64,000 nucleotides of DNA from Vicia villosa (taxonomy: Eukaryota > Streptophyta > Magnoliopsida > Fabales > Fabaceae): assembly GCF_029867415.1 (NCBI RefSeq), contig NC_081181.1, positions 74,620,144 to 74,684,143 on the forward strand. Reading direction: 5' to 3'. A model generated the notes under the pieces. The model ran no database searches and was not told the DNA's origin. It saw only the letters and a list, made by a program, of their open reading frames with translations. Position numbers and translations under genes: made by a program. Below are positions 43,001-55,164 of the stretch, piece by piece (the stretch's first letter is position 1; the number at the start of each line of letters is the position of its first letter).

Positions 43001-45009
43001 ATGGTACTCGATCTGCAGTATGGTTCAAGTGAGGATCAAGCTTAGTGATTTTGGTGTTTCAGATCATGTATGATGGTTGGAACAGTTCATATGAAGTATA
43101 TGGATGATGTTTAGAAGGTTAGTTTGGACAGAATTTGCTTGGTATGGATTTTGGCATGATAAGGCTAGTGTTATGCATATTTGGAGGTGAGATGATGATT
43201 CTGAGTTTTGGGATGATTTGAGGTGTGTGAATGGTTCAAACACATCATATATGATGTTTATGAGATGTTAGAATCATTACTTTGGCCAGAACTTCAAGGG
43301 TTTGGAGGTTGAGTTTTCTACCTCTCTTTGAAACTTAAAACTTGCAATTCAAGAAAGAAAGAGAAAACATATCTTTTGTGAGGTTTTGGTGTGATTTTGA
43401 ATGGAGTTTGGACCTCTATTTATAGGCCAAAGTGTCTGAACTCAGAGCTTTGCAACTTGCTTCAAGAATTGGTGATTTGGCGTAAGAGATAAAAAGGAAT
43501 CTTTTACATTTAATGCAAAATGGTTAAAGTGACCAAACCATGGTTAAAACTCAAGCTTCTTATCCTCTTCCATTCTGATCTCAAATCAGAAAAATATCTT
43601 CAATTATTGCCTCTATGCATCATTATTTGGATCATTTGGCAAATTGGTTCATAACTTAGTGAAAATGGCATGAAATTTCAAGTGAAAAGTTCACTAATGT
43701 CAAAATTCAAAACCATGGCTACACTCCATATTTTTTCATGCTCTTGGACATTTTGGAAAGCTCATCTTGCATACTTCAAAACCCTAGTTGAAAGTTTCTT
43801 CAAGACCTTTAAGGAAATGGGTGAAAAAGATCCATGAACTTTGAAGAAAATGAGATTTTGAGTGAAGTTTTCAAAAAGTACCAACTTTGAAGCTCCATAT
43901 CTCTTAAATGGTTGATCTTATGGAAAAAAATTATATGTGTCAAAGTTGTTTATTGGATCAAAATCTACAACTTTCATGTTGGAAGTTTTTTTCAGTTTGT
44001 AGGTGAAATTTTGAGTTATTCCCTTCCAAAGTTTGGAAAAAACCATTGAAAAACACTTAGAAAATTTTCTAAGTATGAAAAGTCAAACTTTGACTTTTTG
44101 ATTCTTGATTGATTTTCTTGATTTTTCTTGATCAAATGACTTCTCATATCATATATTGATGATTCAAAACTTCAAAAGTCATGGTTGACCAAAATTCCCA
44201 AAAGTCAAAGGTGTTCTTGTACAGTTGACTTTTTCAGACGAATCGTGTTTCTGGAGATTTCAAATGAAACAGGCTATCCTCACCAAATGAATGGTATGAA
44301 TGGATCTCATTGAAGCATTAGAGGTTATTGAGCCATGTTTTGAGTTGTAGCATCATTTCCTGATTAAAAAGTCAGTTGTTCAGTGAATTAGGTCAAAAAA
44401 CCCTAATTGTCGACCAGATGAAATTGATGACTGTAGGTCTTGAATTGAGATGTAATTTCCATTGGATTTTGTCATAGGGATTATTTGAGGATGATTGAAA
44501 CTTTTGATTGACTTCCTGGGGATTTTTAGGGTTTCCCAAATGTGATCCCTGATTTCAGTCCCTGACAGTTCAAAAACCCTTATCTGATGATTTGAATTTT
44601 CACTGTTGATCAATCCTTGTGTAGGAGATATTCTGAGTCAATGGATTAGGTCAAAATGATGCACTTGGGGTATTGAGGTCATGTCCCAAGTCATTAGATC
44701 AAATTCTGAGCAAAAGTCAGGAGTATGCTATCTTCAGTCAAAACCCTAATTTGATTATTTCAGAGCCTTTGAGATTGTTGAAATGAATCTCTGAGGACCA
44801 AATGTTGATTATTGATGAAGATAATTCTTTTGAGATGAAGGGAGAACAAAACCCTAATTGATTGTTACTTGTACTAATGAGTGATTTCTTGATTAAACCC
44901 TGCTGAGTCACAAGTAGCAAACACAAGCTATGCAATTTGTTAGAGATGCAAATGATGCATATGCAGATGATATGAGGTGGTATCTTAGGTCAAAAATTGG
45001 GGTATGACA
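40053..45009 (-). mobile_element. 5' LTR of Ogre III (4957 bp)
   Basis: It starts TGTCATACCCC at 45009 and ends CCCGCGACA at 40053 on the minus strand. It has the same content as the 3' LTR, including the TATA box (43416-43425), tRNA-like boxes (42406-42460) and both hairpin arrays. The roughly 0.2% divergence from the 3' LTR implies recent insertion. This copy holds the promoter that would make the genomic RNA. Confidence 0.95.
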
Positions 45010-45293
45010 CTAGTGTAAACCAACTTCCATGTTTCACTGCTACTAAATATTATGCTAGATATGTAAATAATCTCTATAACTTAATGTTACTAATTCAGCC
45101 CCTTAACAATTATATTTAATTCCAAACTCTTTAAATATTATCCTATTAATAATATTAAGCATTATTATCATGTAACTTAATTAGGAAAAAGGCTTCTAAC
45201 TAAAAATCATGTTAACAAATAATTCCTATGGCTAACTGATACATTAGTGAAACAAAACAACACATGTACAATAGTATAATCAAAGCAACACCA

Positions 45294-45303
45294 TATATAT
45301 AAA
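45294..45303 (+). promoter_or_regulatory. Candidate TATA box of the solo LTR
   Basis: TATATATAAA lies in the right part of the interrupted element, upstream of a cluster of GGGG...CCCC inverted repeats. The orientation of this element rests mainly on this site. Confidence 0.4.
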
Positions 45304-45312
45304 AACTAATAT

Positions 45313-45567
45313 GGGGTGGTCATCCCATTTAGGGGGCCCCCATCCCAAATGAATTATGTCTCTTATAAAAAATAATTTCTGTTGATTGACTCAAGGGTTA
45401 ATTTAGTGTTTTAATTAACTTACAGTAGATAATCAAACGAATATATATATTCTAAAGCATGGGGCGGTCACCCCAAATCATGAGCCCCCGTCCCAAATTA
45501 ATTTTTTTCTTCCCGGCATATGGGACGTTCGTCCCTCCCTCACATCTCAACATGGGACGGTTGCCCC
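45313..45567 (+). repeat. G/C-rich inverted-repeat cluster in the solo LTR
   Basis: Four short inverted repeats stand out in AT-rich surroundings: GGGGTGGTCATCCC (45313-45326), GGGGCGGTCACCCC (45461-45474), GGGACGTTCGTCCC (45522-45535) and GGGACGGTTGCCCC (45554-45567). The first two are followed by related GCCCCC-TCCCAAAT blocks, so they are diverged copies of one unit. Confidence 0.7.
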
Positions 45568-46183
45568 TTAACCCTCATGGGCATACCACCAATTCTTTGC
45601 ATTCTCTTCGTTGCACAGCAAAAATTACCCATACATTCATAGTTCTTTCCGTCTTAGATTCCTACCTTCTCATCAGCATCGTTCTCAGGATTATAATCTT
45701 TCCAGCAACAATAATTATTTCTCGATTCATCTCAATACCATTTTATCAGTACATAATATTCTCAAAAATCTTAATTCATGTTTGAACAATTCACTCCCAA
45801 ATGAACACAGCAGCAACCAGCACAAACAACATGTTCATCCAATAATTATTCCAGCACACGAATTAATTAATTACAATTAAACAGTCATACGAAACAGAAA
45901 TTAGCATACAAAATTTCTAAGAGGGAAAGGACCCCTCACTACCCTCTCATGATTAAATCACCTATAATGAACCCATTCTCCCCCCTTACCTCGATTCCGA
46001 AACTAGCTTCAACAATGGTGAAATCCTCGTTTGGCCTCTATGATCTTCCCTCTTCCGTTGCTTCTCTCTGTTACGGTTTGTTTCTCAATGAAAACTAACT
46101 TCTCCTCTCTTCCACTAAACCCTTATACTCTTATTATTAAAATACCATTTCTACCCTTAACCCTTAATCACTTAGTTTCTCCA

Positions 46184-46330
46184 TTATATTAATAACAATA
46201 ATATTAATAATAATGATAATACTAATAATATTAATAATGGTAATAATAATAATAATACTAATAATATTAATAATAGTAATAATAATAATAATAATAATAA
46301 TAGCAATATTATTAATACTATCACTAATAA
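46184..46330. repeat. (AAT)n-type microsatellite
   Basis: About 145 bp of interrupted AAT/ATT units lie in the right part of the solo LTR. Confidence 0.9.
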
Positions 46331-46501
46331 TTAATCTATCCCAGTCTAATATTACTAAATTAATATTATATCGACATTTCTAAATTATCCGTTCCGGTAA
46401 GGGTACTTCGCCTACGCGCTCGATCACACACCCAAAACAAGGACAAACAATTAAAATATAACCTACTGACTAAATAATTTAAAATGGGGTGTTACACAGG
46501 T

Positions 46502-47612
46502 AGCAGTCATATTGGAAATGAACCTGGAGATATAATTCAAACGTCTGAGGAAACCTCTCACTTGTTTCTCAGTCTTTGGTGCTGGCATTTCCTGAATTGC
46601 CTTGACTTTATCAGGATCCACTTCAATTCCCTTCTGACTGACAACGAAACCCAATAATTTTCCGGAACGGACACCAAAAGTGCATTTGTTTGGATTTAAG
46701 AGGAGACAATACTTTCTCAAACACTGAAACAATTTTAAAAGATCCTCCATGTGCCCTTCCTCTGACTGAGACTTGGCAATCATGTCATCAACATAAACCT
46801 CAATTTCTTTGTGCATCATATCATGGAAAAAAGTGGTCATGGCCCTCTGATACGTCGCGCCAGCATTCTTCAACCCAAAAGGCATTACTTTGTAACAGAA
46901 TGTCCCCCATGGCGTAATAAAGGTTGTCTTTTCCATGTCTTCAGGTGCCATCTTAATCTGGTTGTATCCTGAAAAACCATCCATGAAGGAGAAAACCTCA
47001 AACTTTGGTGTACTGTCTACCAACATAATAATGTGAGGTAGAGGAAAATCATCTTTCGGACTAGCTTTATTCAAATCTCTATAATCAACACACATGCAAA
47101 CTTTTCCGTCTTTCTTTGGCACAGGCACAATATTGGCAATCCATTGAGGATATACAGAAGTGACAAGGAAACCTGCATCTATCTGCTTCAAGACCTCATT
47201 CTTAATCTTCTCCGCCATATCGGGATGACTCCTTCTTATCTTTTTCTTGACAGGAGGACATTCTGGTTTCAATGGCAAACGATGCTCCACAATATCTATG
47301 TTCAACCTAGGCATATCTTGGTAGGACCATGCAAAAATGTCAACATACTCTTTAAGAAGCTCTACAATCCTCTTCTTAACATCTTGACCAAGCAGTGTCC
47401 CAATCTTGACTTCCTTTTTATCCTCTTCAGAACCCAAGTTGATGACTTCTAATGGCTCTTTATACGACTGAATGGTGTTTTCCTCGTGCTCAATCAGTCG
47501 GGAAACCTAATCAGGAATACATTCATCACTTTCTTCTTCCGCCTCATACACAGGACACTCGAAGTTAGGAGAGGGTGCAGGGTCATTACTTTCAACGGTT
47601 TTATTGATTAAT
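46502..47612 (-). pseudogene. RT N-terminus and upstream pol segment of element II
   Basis: The minus frame 47437-46502 has the same RT motifs as Ogre III (CVDYRDLNKASPKDD, SFMDGFSGYNQIKMAPED, EVYVDDMIAKS) and ends abruptly at the solo-LTR insertion. The last few apparent residues are LTR sequence. The acidic linker 47438-47612 is broken by a TAG after CIPD near 47508. The remainder of RT is at 14899-15486. Unlike Ogre III, this copy keeps Glu-Glu before DKKEV. Confidence 0.88.
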
Positions 47613-47747
47613 TTGCACAAGTGATTATTATTTCAGGAAAAGGAAAGATATATGCAAACATGTAATCATGCAGATTATGGAAAAATGAAAACATATTTTT
47701 AAGGTTTTTTGTGTTACCACTTTCCAGAAAAAGCAAAAAGGTAAAAA

Positions 47748-47786
<39 letters not shown>

Positions 47787-47907
47787 GAAACAAAATGACT
47801 TTTATTGATGATTTTAATGTTTAAAACAAACAGGAAAAAGCCCTAACAACTTTTCTTTCATCTTGGGCGGAATGAAAGGATTTTTGAAAAACATAAAAGC
47901 AAATTAC
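47613..47907 (-). other. Intron equivalent of element II, acceptor lost
   Basis: The donor TCAAAGTAAT is conserved at 47906-47907. At the acceptor position the sequence reads GTGCAA instead of the GTGCAG of Ogre III, so the AG is gone. The interval includes a (TA)n microsatellite at about 47752-47781. Splicing at the original site should fail in this copy. Confidence 0.6.
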
Positions 47908-49943
47908 TTTGAAGCATGAGTACAATCAGGAACATCAATGGTGATCCAGTTCTTGATCATCTTCCCACGGGTCACAAAGTTTGGCACTTATGGCTCTGGT
48001 TCATCTTCCATAATAGCGTCCACTTCTGGAGGAGTCGGATGTAGGAACCCAGCACTATGAAATATCTCCTGATAAGGACGAAAAGCAGACTCAGGCTTCA
48101 TCACAGACTTGCCTGAGGCAGAAAATCCCAAACTAGCTCTATTCTTGTTCTCTTACAGACTCACCACTTGTCCCCATACTCCTGAATGTCCATTCTGAAC
48201 CACCAGCTGGGCATCTTTGAAGGAGGCAATGGAAGCTTCGTCCTTTTTGAATTCATCATTAACAGACAGGGCTTGGAATGCAGTTCCAATGACCACTTCA
48301 TCAACTTCTATGGCACGGAATGAAGAGAGATGACTGATCAGAAAAGCTTGTTCTCCATTCACGACCACCATCTTTCCATCTTTCACAAATTTCAACTTCT
48401 GGTGAAGAGTCGAAGTAACTGCCCCAGCTTCATGGATCCATGGGCGTCCCAATAAGCAACTGTATGCAGGAAAGATATCCATCACTTGAAAAGTAATCTT
48501 GAAGACAAACGGTCCGATACCAATAGGCAAATCAACCTCTTCGACCACTGATTTCTTTGATCCATCAAAAGCCTTCACAATCACATTGCTAAATCTCATT
48601 GGTGTACCACCATAAGATAGCTTAGCAAGAGTGGATTTTGGCATGACATTCAGCGATGATCCAGTATCAATCAACACATTAGACATTGAGTCCTCTTTGC
48701 TACTGACAGAGATGTGCAAAGCCAAATTATGATTTCTTCCTTCCTCAGGCAAATCTTCATCACTGAAACTCAAATTGTTACATGCAGTAATATTACTCAC
48801 AACCCCATTAAACTGATCCAACGTCATATCATGATCCACAAAGGCTTGATCAAGTATCTTCATCAAAGAATCCCTATGAGCAGGAGAACTCGTCAGTAAT
48901 TCCATTATAGAGATCTTATACGGAGTGCGATGCAACTAATCCATGATCTTATAATCACTCATCTTGATAAGCTTCAAAATCTCATCCATTTCATTTCCTG
49001 AAGGCGACCCATCATTAACTCTTGTCGTATCATTCACAAGCACTTGAGTAGGATTCCTCTGGACATCCACAGTTGCTTGGGGCTGAGTAAAAACTCGTCC
49101 ACTTCTAGTCACTCTACTAACATCTGCTATATTCTCAACAGAAGACAGAGGCTTAATCTCGACTTCTTTTCCAGCTTCCAGCATGGTGGCATTGTATCTG
49201 TAGGGTATAGTTTTATCAGAGCTATAAGGTACAGATCCAGACAAACATATCACAAGAGGTTCTACAGCAGCTTTTCCATAATAACCAATTTCTACACATT
49301 CCGGAATTTCGAAGCACGACTCAATCACATTAACATCATCTTCATCTCTGTCCCTCAGAATCTCAATGAGCCTTTGATCTATCATCTCTTGTAAATCTCT
49401 TCTCACAATGTAACATCCTCGAGGATTGACTGAGCAAATCCTACAAGCAGCATGATTATGCTCATAATGACTATATTCACACAGAGTGGCATGCATCTCC
49501 ACCAATGATCCTGTGATGTGTTCCACACGATAAATCTTATACTTTCCAGGGCATCCATGCACCATGTTCACAGCAGACGCTTCATGAGTCGGTAATGGAT
49601 TATTCTGCACATTTGGGCCAATATCACGGAAGGAAAGCATACCATAACGGACCAGTCTCTGAACTTCATTCTTTAAAGGCCAGCAATTCTCTAAGTCATG
49701 CCCAGGAGCATTCTGATGAAAAGCACAAGTGGCATCAGCCTTATACCACCAAGGAAGCTTCTCTGGAACGGGAGGTGGTGACCTTGGTTGAACCAACTTC
49801 TTATGAATTAGAGCAGGATACAGTTTAGTGTATGTCATGGGAATTGGATCAAAATTAATTCGAGGATACGGATTCCGCCTTGCTGGTTGCTGATTAACAG
49901 GAGCTACAGGCACTGAATTCACAACAGGAGTCACTGATGCCAC
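47908..49943 (-). pseudogene. Gag C-terminus and aspartic protease of element II
   Basis: It is homologous to the 900-residue frame of Ogre III: a CAFHQNAPGHDLENC zinc motif, the protease NVLIDTGSSLNVM and CLLGRPWIHEAGAV. It is broken by TAG at 48936-48938 (a Gln in Ogre III) and a stop at 48153-48155. The acidic tail after the protease is much shorter than in Ogre III. It is not functional as it stands. Confidence 0.88.
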
Positions 49944-49964
49944 TTGTTGAGGTTGATTTCTAGA

Positions 49965-50489
49965 TCAACTATTCCTCCCATGAGAGACAGCATTAGCATC
50001 TGATTCCTTCTTCTTATGGAAAGAAGAACCATACTTCTTCGCACCACCAGACGGATTGTCATTCAGAACCAGGCGACCTTCTCGCACAGCTTCTTCCAGT
50101 CTGACACCCATACCCACTATTTCAGTGAAGTCTACAGGAGCACTTGCAATCATCTTCTCATAATAAAACGGGCCAAGAGTCTTCAAGAAAATCTTAGTCA
50201 TCTCTTTTTCTTCCATTGGAGGAATCTCTTGGGCGGCAACCTCACGCCATCTCTGAGCATATTCCTTGAATGATTCCTTCTCTTTCTGCATCATAGCTCG
50301 CAGTTGATCGCGATCAGGAACCATGTCCATATTATACTTATATTGCTTCACAAACGCCTCAGCTAAGTCATTAAAAGTGCGAATATGGGTACTATCAAGG
50401 CCCATATATCACTTAGAAGCAGCTCCAGTCAAACTATCTTGGAAATAATGGATCAACAGACGTTGATCATCAGTGTGAGTGGACATCTT
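49965..50489 (-). pseudogene. Gag of element II, truncated by copia A
   Basis: The gag domain (FVKQYKYNMDMVPDRDQLR, FKEYAQRWREVAAQEIPPM) is recognisable. It carries a TGA where Ogre III has Trp (50406-50408) and a TGA before the protease part (49965-49967). The N-terminal half is absent because copia A begins at 50490, in the Lys codon region of KMSTHTDD. The missing part should lie beyond the right edge of the window. Confidence 0.88.
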
Positions 50490-51957
50490 TGTAAGTACAA
50501 GCTTACCCTCACCAAGGAGAGTTTTTGACTCATGGCAAACAAATACAAAAGCACAAGTGTATGACTCAAGGAAAAGCAAGCTTTGGCAATATTTGCATCT
50601 GTTAGGTCGACCTAGCTCATCATCAGGTCGACCCAAACTGAAGGAAATAAATGATATCTCTGCTAGGTCGACCTAGCCCACAATCAGGTCGACTCAAACT
50701 GAAGCAAAAACCACATGTCTCTGCTAGGTCGACTCACTCACGATACCAGGTCGATCTAAACTGAAAGAAAGCATCAAGAATGTGTTTTAACTGATTTTAG
50801 GTCGACCTAAGCTCCACACAGGTCAACCTAACTGACAACAATTTCAATCTTGCTTAATATACTTCATTTAGGTCGACCTAATCAATGAAGTAGGTCAACC
50901 TATTTCCTCAAAAAGTGCCAAATTGGATGTTTGATCTGCACCAACATACCAGCTCCTTATATATCATCTAATGCTAATTATTTCTGATTAACACTCACAA
51001 CTGAAAGAGACACAAAGGCTTCTCATCTTTGTTCTTCTTCTCATCTCCGACACAACTACACACAATCATTTTTGCATCGAGAGTTTGCGATCAAGATCGA
51101 TAACGTCCATGGAACGGAATTGAAGATTCCTAGTGGGTGAAGATTTGTGGGGTTGTGGTGCATAAAATCCGTGGATTTTATCCTCCAAGATTGGTGAATC
51201 TTGGGGGTTTTTATCAAGAGACTTCATAGAAGATTCAGCTGAGTGTGAAGATTGAAGAACAAGGGTTCTAAAGAGTCAAAGCACTGCAGAAAGTGAAATC
51301 AAAGTGAAGCTCTTGGAGATACTTGATCAGGCTCAAGATCAAGGGGAAGAAGTTTCAAAGGATTCGCATATTTGGTTTATCGTTATCTCTTTGACTCTTC
51401 TTTGTACAAACTGTTTTCAAACTCAATGATATATTACCCAATTCCCGTTTGGAATTGGGGGCAGACGTAGTCGTAGCGAGGACGATCGACGAACTGCCTA
51501 AACAAATATCGTGTGCTTATCGCTCTTATCTTTTGGTTTACGTTTCGCTTATTTCGGGTTATAATTGCAAATTGATCAAAGGTTCAAGTGTTAAACTTGT
51601 GTGTTAAAACCTATTACAAACATCACAAGTCACCACACATTGAATCATAATCAATTTAGTTATTATCACCAAGTGTTCGATATATTGCTTCCCTATTATC
51701 AAGTCATTGCAAACAAGTTAATCAAGCGACTAGTTTAAACGATTTACATTAGTGTAACTGTTTGATTCTCTAAGCGATCTTTTCATCATTAATCCTTAAC
51801 TATTTTGTGGTTTTATAACATATCCGATTCTTTCAATAGAGGTTCGGAATAGACGCAAGTCGATCCCGATACGCTTTCGCCTAAGTTTGAAATAATTCCG
51901 AAAAATTCTGAGAGATCTATTCACCCCCCTCTAGATCCTTAAGCCTAGCGTCTAACA
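50490..51957 (+). mobile_element. 5' LTR of copia A
   Basis: The 1468-bp LTR runs from TGTAAG to the aca before the PBS. It has a palindrome cluster at 50602-50910 and a TATA-like TTATATATC at about 50957-50966, then a pyrimidine-rich leader. No coding sequence is present. Confidence 0.85.
50602..50910 (+). repeat. AGGTCGACCT palindrome cluster in copia A LTR
   Basis: About ten copies of the palindrome lie in 310 bp. Perfect ones include 603-614 (TAGGTCGACCTA), 663-676 (CTAGGTCGACCTAG) and 797-810 (TTAGGTCGACCTAA), counted from 50000. Others carry one or two changes such as AGGTCGACTC or AGGTCAACCT. They end about 50 bp upstream of the TATA-like site. Confidence 0.9.
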
Positions 51958-51959
51958 AG

Positions 51960-51972
51960 TGGCATCAAGAGC
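51960..51972 (+). promoter_or_regulatory. Primer-binding site of copia A
   Basis: TGGCATCAAGAGC lies two nt after the LTR end and resembles the tRNA-iMet PBS of plant copia elements (TGGTATCAGAGC). Confidence 0.8.
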
Positions 51973-52012
51973 TCTGGTTTATTCCGTGCTACGTGAAACA
52001 CTTATTGGAAAG

Positions 52013-53108
52013 ATGGCTTCCGGACCTAAAGGGGCTCACAATAGAGCTCCAGTTTTCAACGGTGAAAACTATGGCTATTGGAAGGATTGTATATGCGTTC
52101 ATATCAATGCCATTGATAGGAACATCTGGACAACAATTGTCAATGGTCCCTTTCAAATTACCATGACAAATGCAGCTGGTGCTGTTGTCCCTAAACCAGA
52201 AAATACTTGGGATGCTGAAGATGAAAAGAGATATGGATACGATTGGAAAGCGAGAAACATTCTAATATCAGCTCTAGGAGTTGATGAGTACTATCGTGTT
52301 TCCCATTGTAGATCCGCTAAGGCTATGTGGGACACATTGCAAGTTGCCCATGAGGGAACAGATGATGTCAAACTAGCTAGAATCAATACGTTAACTCAAG
52401 AGTTTGAACTCTTTCACATGGAAGATGGTGAATCCATCGAAAACATGCAAAAGAGATTCGTGCATCTCAAAAATCATTTAAATTCTCTTGATAGACCTGT
52501 TTCCAATGCAATTGCTACTAACAAAATTTTAAGATGTTTAAACAGGGAATGGCAACCCAAGGTTACAGCCATAAAGGAAGCAAATGATCTAAATACCTTA
52601 GACCTCACCACTCTCTTTGGTAAACTTGAAGAACATGAGCAACACATTAAATGCCTTGACATGCATGAGAAAAGAGGAAAGAAGGATAAGAACATGGAGA
52701 AAGAGGTTGAGAAGAAGTCAATAGCTCTAAAGGCTTAAAGCTCCAAGACCTCAAAGTAAGAGCAAGAGGATAGTGATACAAATGATGAGGAAGACTCAGA
52801 TGATGAAGAAATGGGACTGTTTGTGCGAAGGAACAACAAATATATTAAGAAAAATAGAGCAAAACATTCCGACAAAAGCTTGATCAACTATAGGAAACAA
52901 TTTAACAAGTTCAAACAAGATGAGAATAATAAAGGAGAATCTTATTACATGTCACTATTGTTGCAAAAAGAAACATACCATTGAGAAATGCAAATTTAGG
53001 AGAATCTTAGTTCCTAAAGGTGTCTTTCAATGGTTGCCTAAATGCAACACCTTATTTGCTCACTATCAAGGACCCAATGAAGATTGGGGACCTTCAATTC
53101 TAAATTAA
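52013..53108 (+). pseudogene. Gag of copia A
   Basis: The likely start is the ATG at 52013 (MASGPKGAHNRAPVFNGENY), not the upstream one overlapping the PBS. The UBN2-type Gag domain (FVHLKNHLNSLDRPVSN, ILRCLNREWQPKVTAIKEAN) runs to a stop at 52736-52738. The C-terminal half continues in another frame, with an acidic stretch and a zinc knuckle CHYCCKKKHTIEKC (C-X2-C-X4-H-X4-C) ending at 53108. Frameshift and stops make it non-functional. Confidence 0.85.
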
Positions 53109-55164
53109 TTTTGCAGGAAAAGTGTCTTGACATTGCCGAAAGGTTGTGGTTCCTAGATAGCGGATGTTCAAGACACATGACGGGAGACATATCACTTTTT
53201 GTTGAGTTTCACGCAAAGAAAAAGGGGTATGTTACCTATGGAAACAACAATCGGGGAGCTATACTTGGTAAAGTAAGTGTAGGTAACCCATCTACCACAA
53301 CTATAACTGATGTATTACTAGTAGAAGGTCTTAAACATAATCTCTTAAGTATAAGTCAATTGTGCGACAAAGATTTCAAAGTAACTTTTACAAATTCTGG
53401 TTGCACAATAAAACATACTAAGAAGAGAGACATTATGTTTAATGGCATAAGAGTAAACAATATCTATATGCTGAATTTGGATGAAGTATCTAAGTCAAGT
53501 GCCAAGTGTCTCATTGCTCCAGGTGAGGACTCATGGCTTTGGCATAGATGCCTTGCTCACATAAACTTTGACTTACTAAATAAGGTTGTCACAAAAGACT
53601 TAGTAATCGGTTTATCAAAAATAAAGTTTTCAAAGAATCATCTATGTGATGCATGTCAAAAGGGGAAGCAAACAAAAACTTCTTTTAAATCCAAAAACGT
53701 GGTTTCAACATCACGTCTCCTTGAGCTTCTTCACATGGACCTCTTTGGACCTTCAAGAACAAAAAGCTTAGGTGGAAACATCTATGGTTTTGTGATTGTT
53801 GATGATTACTCTAGATTTTGTTGGACAATCTTCCTACCTAGTAAGGATCAAACTTTTCCAGATTTTACTCAATTTGCAAGGTTATGTCAAAACAAAATGA
53901 ACTCTAAAATAGTTGCAATCCGTAGTGATCATGGTGGAGAATTTGAAAACTATCTTTTTGAAAAATATTGTGATAAACATGGAATTGAACTTAACTTTTC
54001 AGCTCCTAGAACACCACAACAAAACGGAGTGGTTGAACGCAAAAATCGTGTTCTAGAGGAGTTGGCAAGAACAATGCTCAATGAAGGTAGTCTACCTAAA
54101 TATTTCTGGGCTGATGCTATTAGCACCGCATGTTATGTTTTGAATAGGATACTAATACGTCCTATACTGAACAAAACACCTTATGAACTATTAAAGGGTA
54201 GAAAACCAAATGTGTCACATCTCCACGTATTCGGTTGCAAATGTTTTGTGTTAAATAGCGGTAAGGATAACCTTGGGAAATTCGATGCTAAAGCTGACGA
54301 AGGCATATTTCTTGGTTACTCTCAATCTAGTAAGGCATATAGGATTTACAACAAAAGGTTACTTATAGTAGAAGAGTCAGTTCATGTGTCCTTTGATGAA
54401 TCTTATGCAAAATGTGTCGAGAAAGGTATATCTTTTGACAGTGCAGGCCCGTCTACTGAAGACATTGTCAAAGACAAGGAAGACGAAAGTGAAAGTGTTG
54501 CAAAGGAGGATGCTAAGCAAGAGAAAAATGAGTCTCATGATAATGTTGAAAAAGAAAGCACCTCAAACAACGAAGAACTTCCTAAGGCCTGGACAAAAGT
54601 AAAAGATCATCCAATCGATAACATAATAGGGGACATCTCAAAGGGCGTTACAACACGCTCCAAGATAAGTAACTTTTTTCATCATTTTGCTTTTGTTTCA
54701 CAAGTTGAACCGAAAAACGCTAAGGACGCATTACTTGATGAGCATTGGCTAATGGCCATGCAAGAAGAATTAAACCAATTTAAATGGAACAATGTTTGGG
54801 ACCTTGTCCCTCATCCGGGAGCACATCAAGTAATCGGTACAAGATGGGTTTTTCGTAACAAACTTGATGAAAACAGAGTTATTACTAGAAACAAGGCTAG
54901 ATTAGTAGCTCTAGGCTACAACCAAGAGGAAGGTATTGATTATGAAGAGACGTACGCTCCTGTAGCACGTCTCGAGGCTATTCGTCTCTTACTTACTTAC
55001 GCTTGTTCAAAAGATTTTAAGCTCTTTCAAATGGATGTTAAAAGTGCCTTTCTAAATGGCTACATTAATGAAGAGATGTATGTAGCTCAACCACCCGACT
55101 TTGAAAATTACAAGTATCCAACCCATGTTTATAAGTTGAAACGCGCTCTATACAGTCTTAAACA
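53084..55164 (+). pseudogene. Pol of copia A, truncated in RT
   Basis: The open frame contains the protease site LDSGCSRHMTG, the GAG-pre-integrase HHCC region ([27 protein letters not shown]), an integrase core ([27 protein letters not shown]) and the first part of RT ([21 protein letters not shown]). It is cut after VYKLKRALYSLK by the copia B LTR, before the YVDD motif. The last few residues and the stop at 55201 belong to copia B. Apart from truncation this frame is open, so copia A is only moderately old. Confidence 0.9.

Larger units (their letters stand above)
16507..45009 (-). mobile_element. Ogre element III (Ty3/gypsy, Tat lineage), almost complete
   Basis: Boundaries are exact: the target duplication ctagt flanks it (16502-16506 and 45010-45014) and both LTR ends are TG...CA. 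Minus-strand order is 5' LTR, PBS, ORF1, gag, gag-pro, intron, RT, RNase H, archaeal-type RNase H, integrase, hairpin array, repeat-rich 3' UTR, PPT, 3' LTR. ORF1 before gag, dual RNase H and the intron between protease and RT are established Ogre hallmarks. It spans 28.5 kb here, but about 5.93 kb is an assembly artefact around an N gap, leaving about 22.6 kb. Three nonsense codons (36105, 32806, 31783) make this copy non-autonomous despite LTRs that are almost identical. Confidence 0.95.
15487..46496 (+). mobile_element. LTR-like element (probable solo LTR), interrupted by Ogre III
   Basis: Its ends are TGTAACACCCC at 15487 and GGGGTGTTACA at 46496, an 11-bp inverted terminal repeat. It is flanked by the 5-bp duplication caggt (15482-15486 and 46497-46501), which sits inside the RT gene of element II. 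Without the Ogre III insertion it is about 2.5 kb (15487-16506 and 45015-46496). No coding domains, PBS or internal direct repeat were seen, so a solo LTR is the simplest reading. TG...CA ends and 5-bp duplication fit an LTR element; a Ty3 chromovirus origin is only a guess. The + orientation is inferred from the TATA box at 45294. Confidence 0.8.
50490..55164 (+). mobile_element. Ty1/copia element A, 5' part
   Basis: The element begins TGTAAGTACAAGC exactly where gag homology of element II ends. Its 5' LTR (50490-51957), PBS, gag and pol follow on the plus strand. RT stops at 55164, where copia B is inserted. The rest of RT, RNase H and the 3' LTR should follow copia B outside the window, so the target duplication cannot be tested. 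The gag and pol similarity to copia B suggests a related, older Sirevirus-like element. Confidence 0.88.

Noticed and set aside
45459..45785. 108-codon hydrophobic frame
   Set aside because: It lies in the non-coding solo LTR, overlaps another frame and has no recognisable family.
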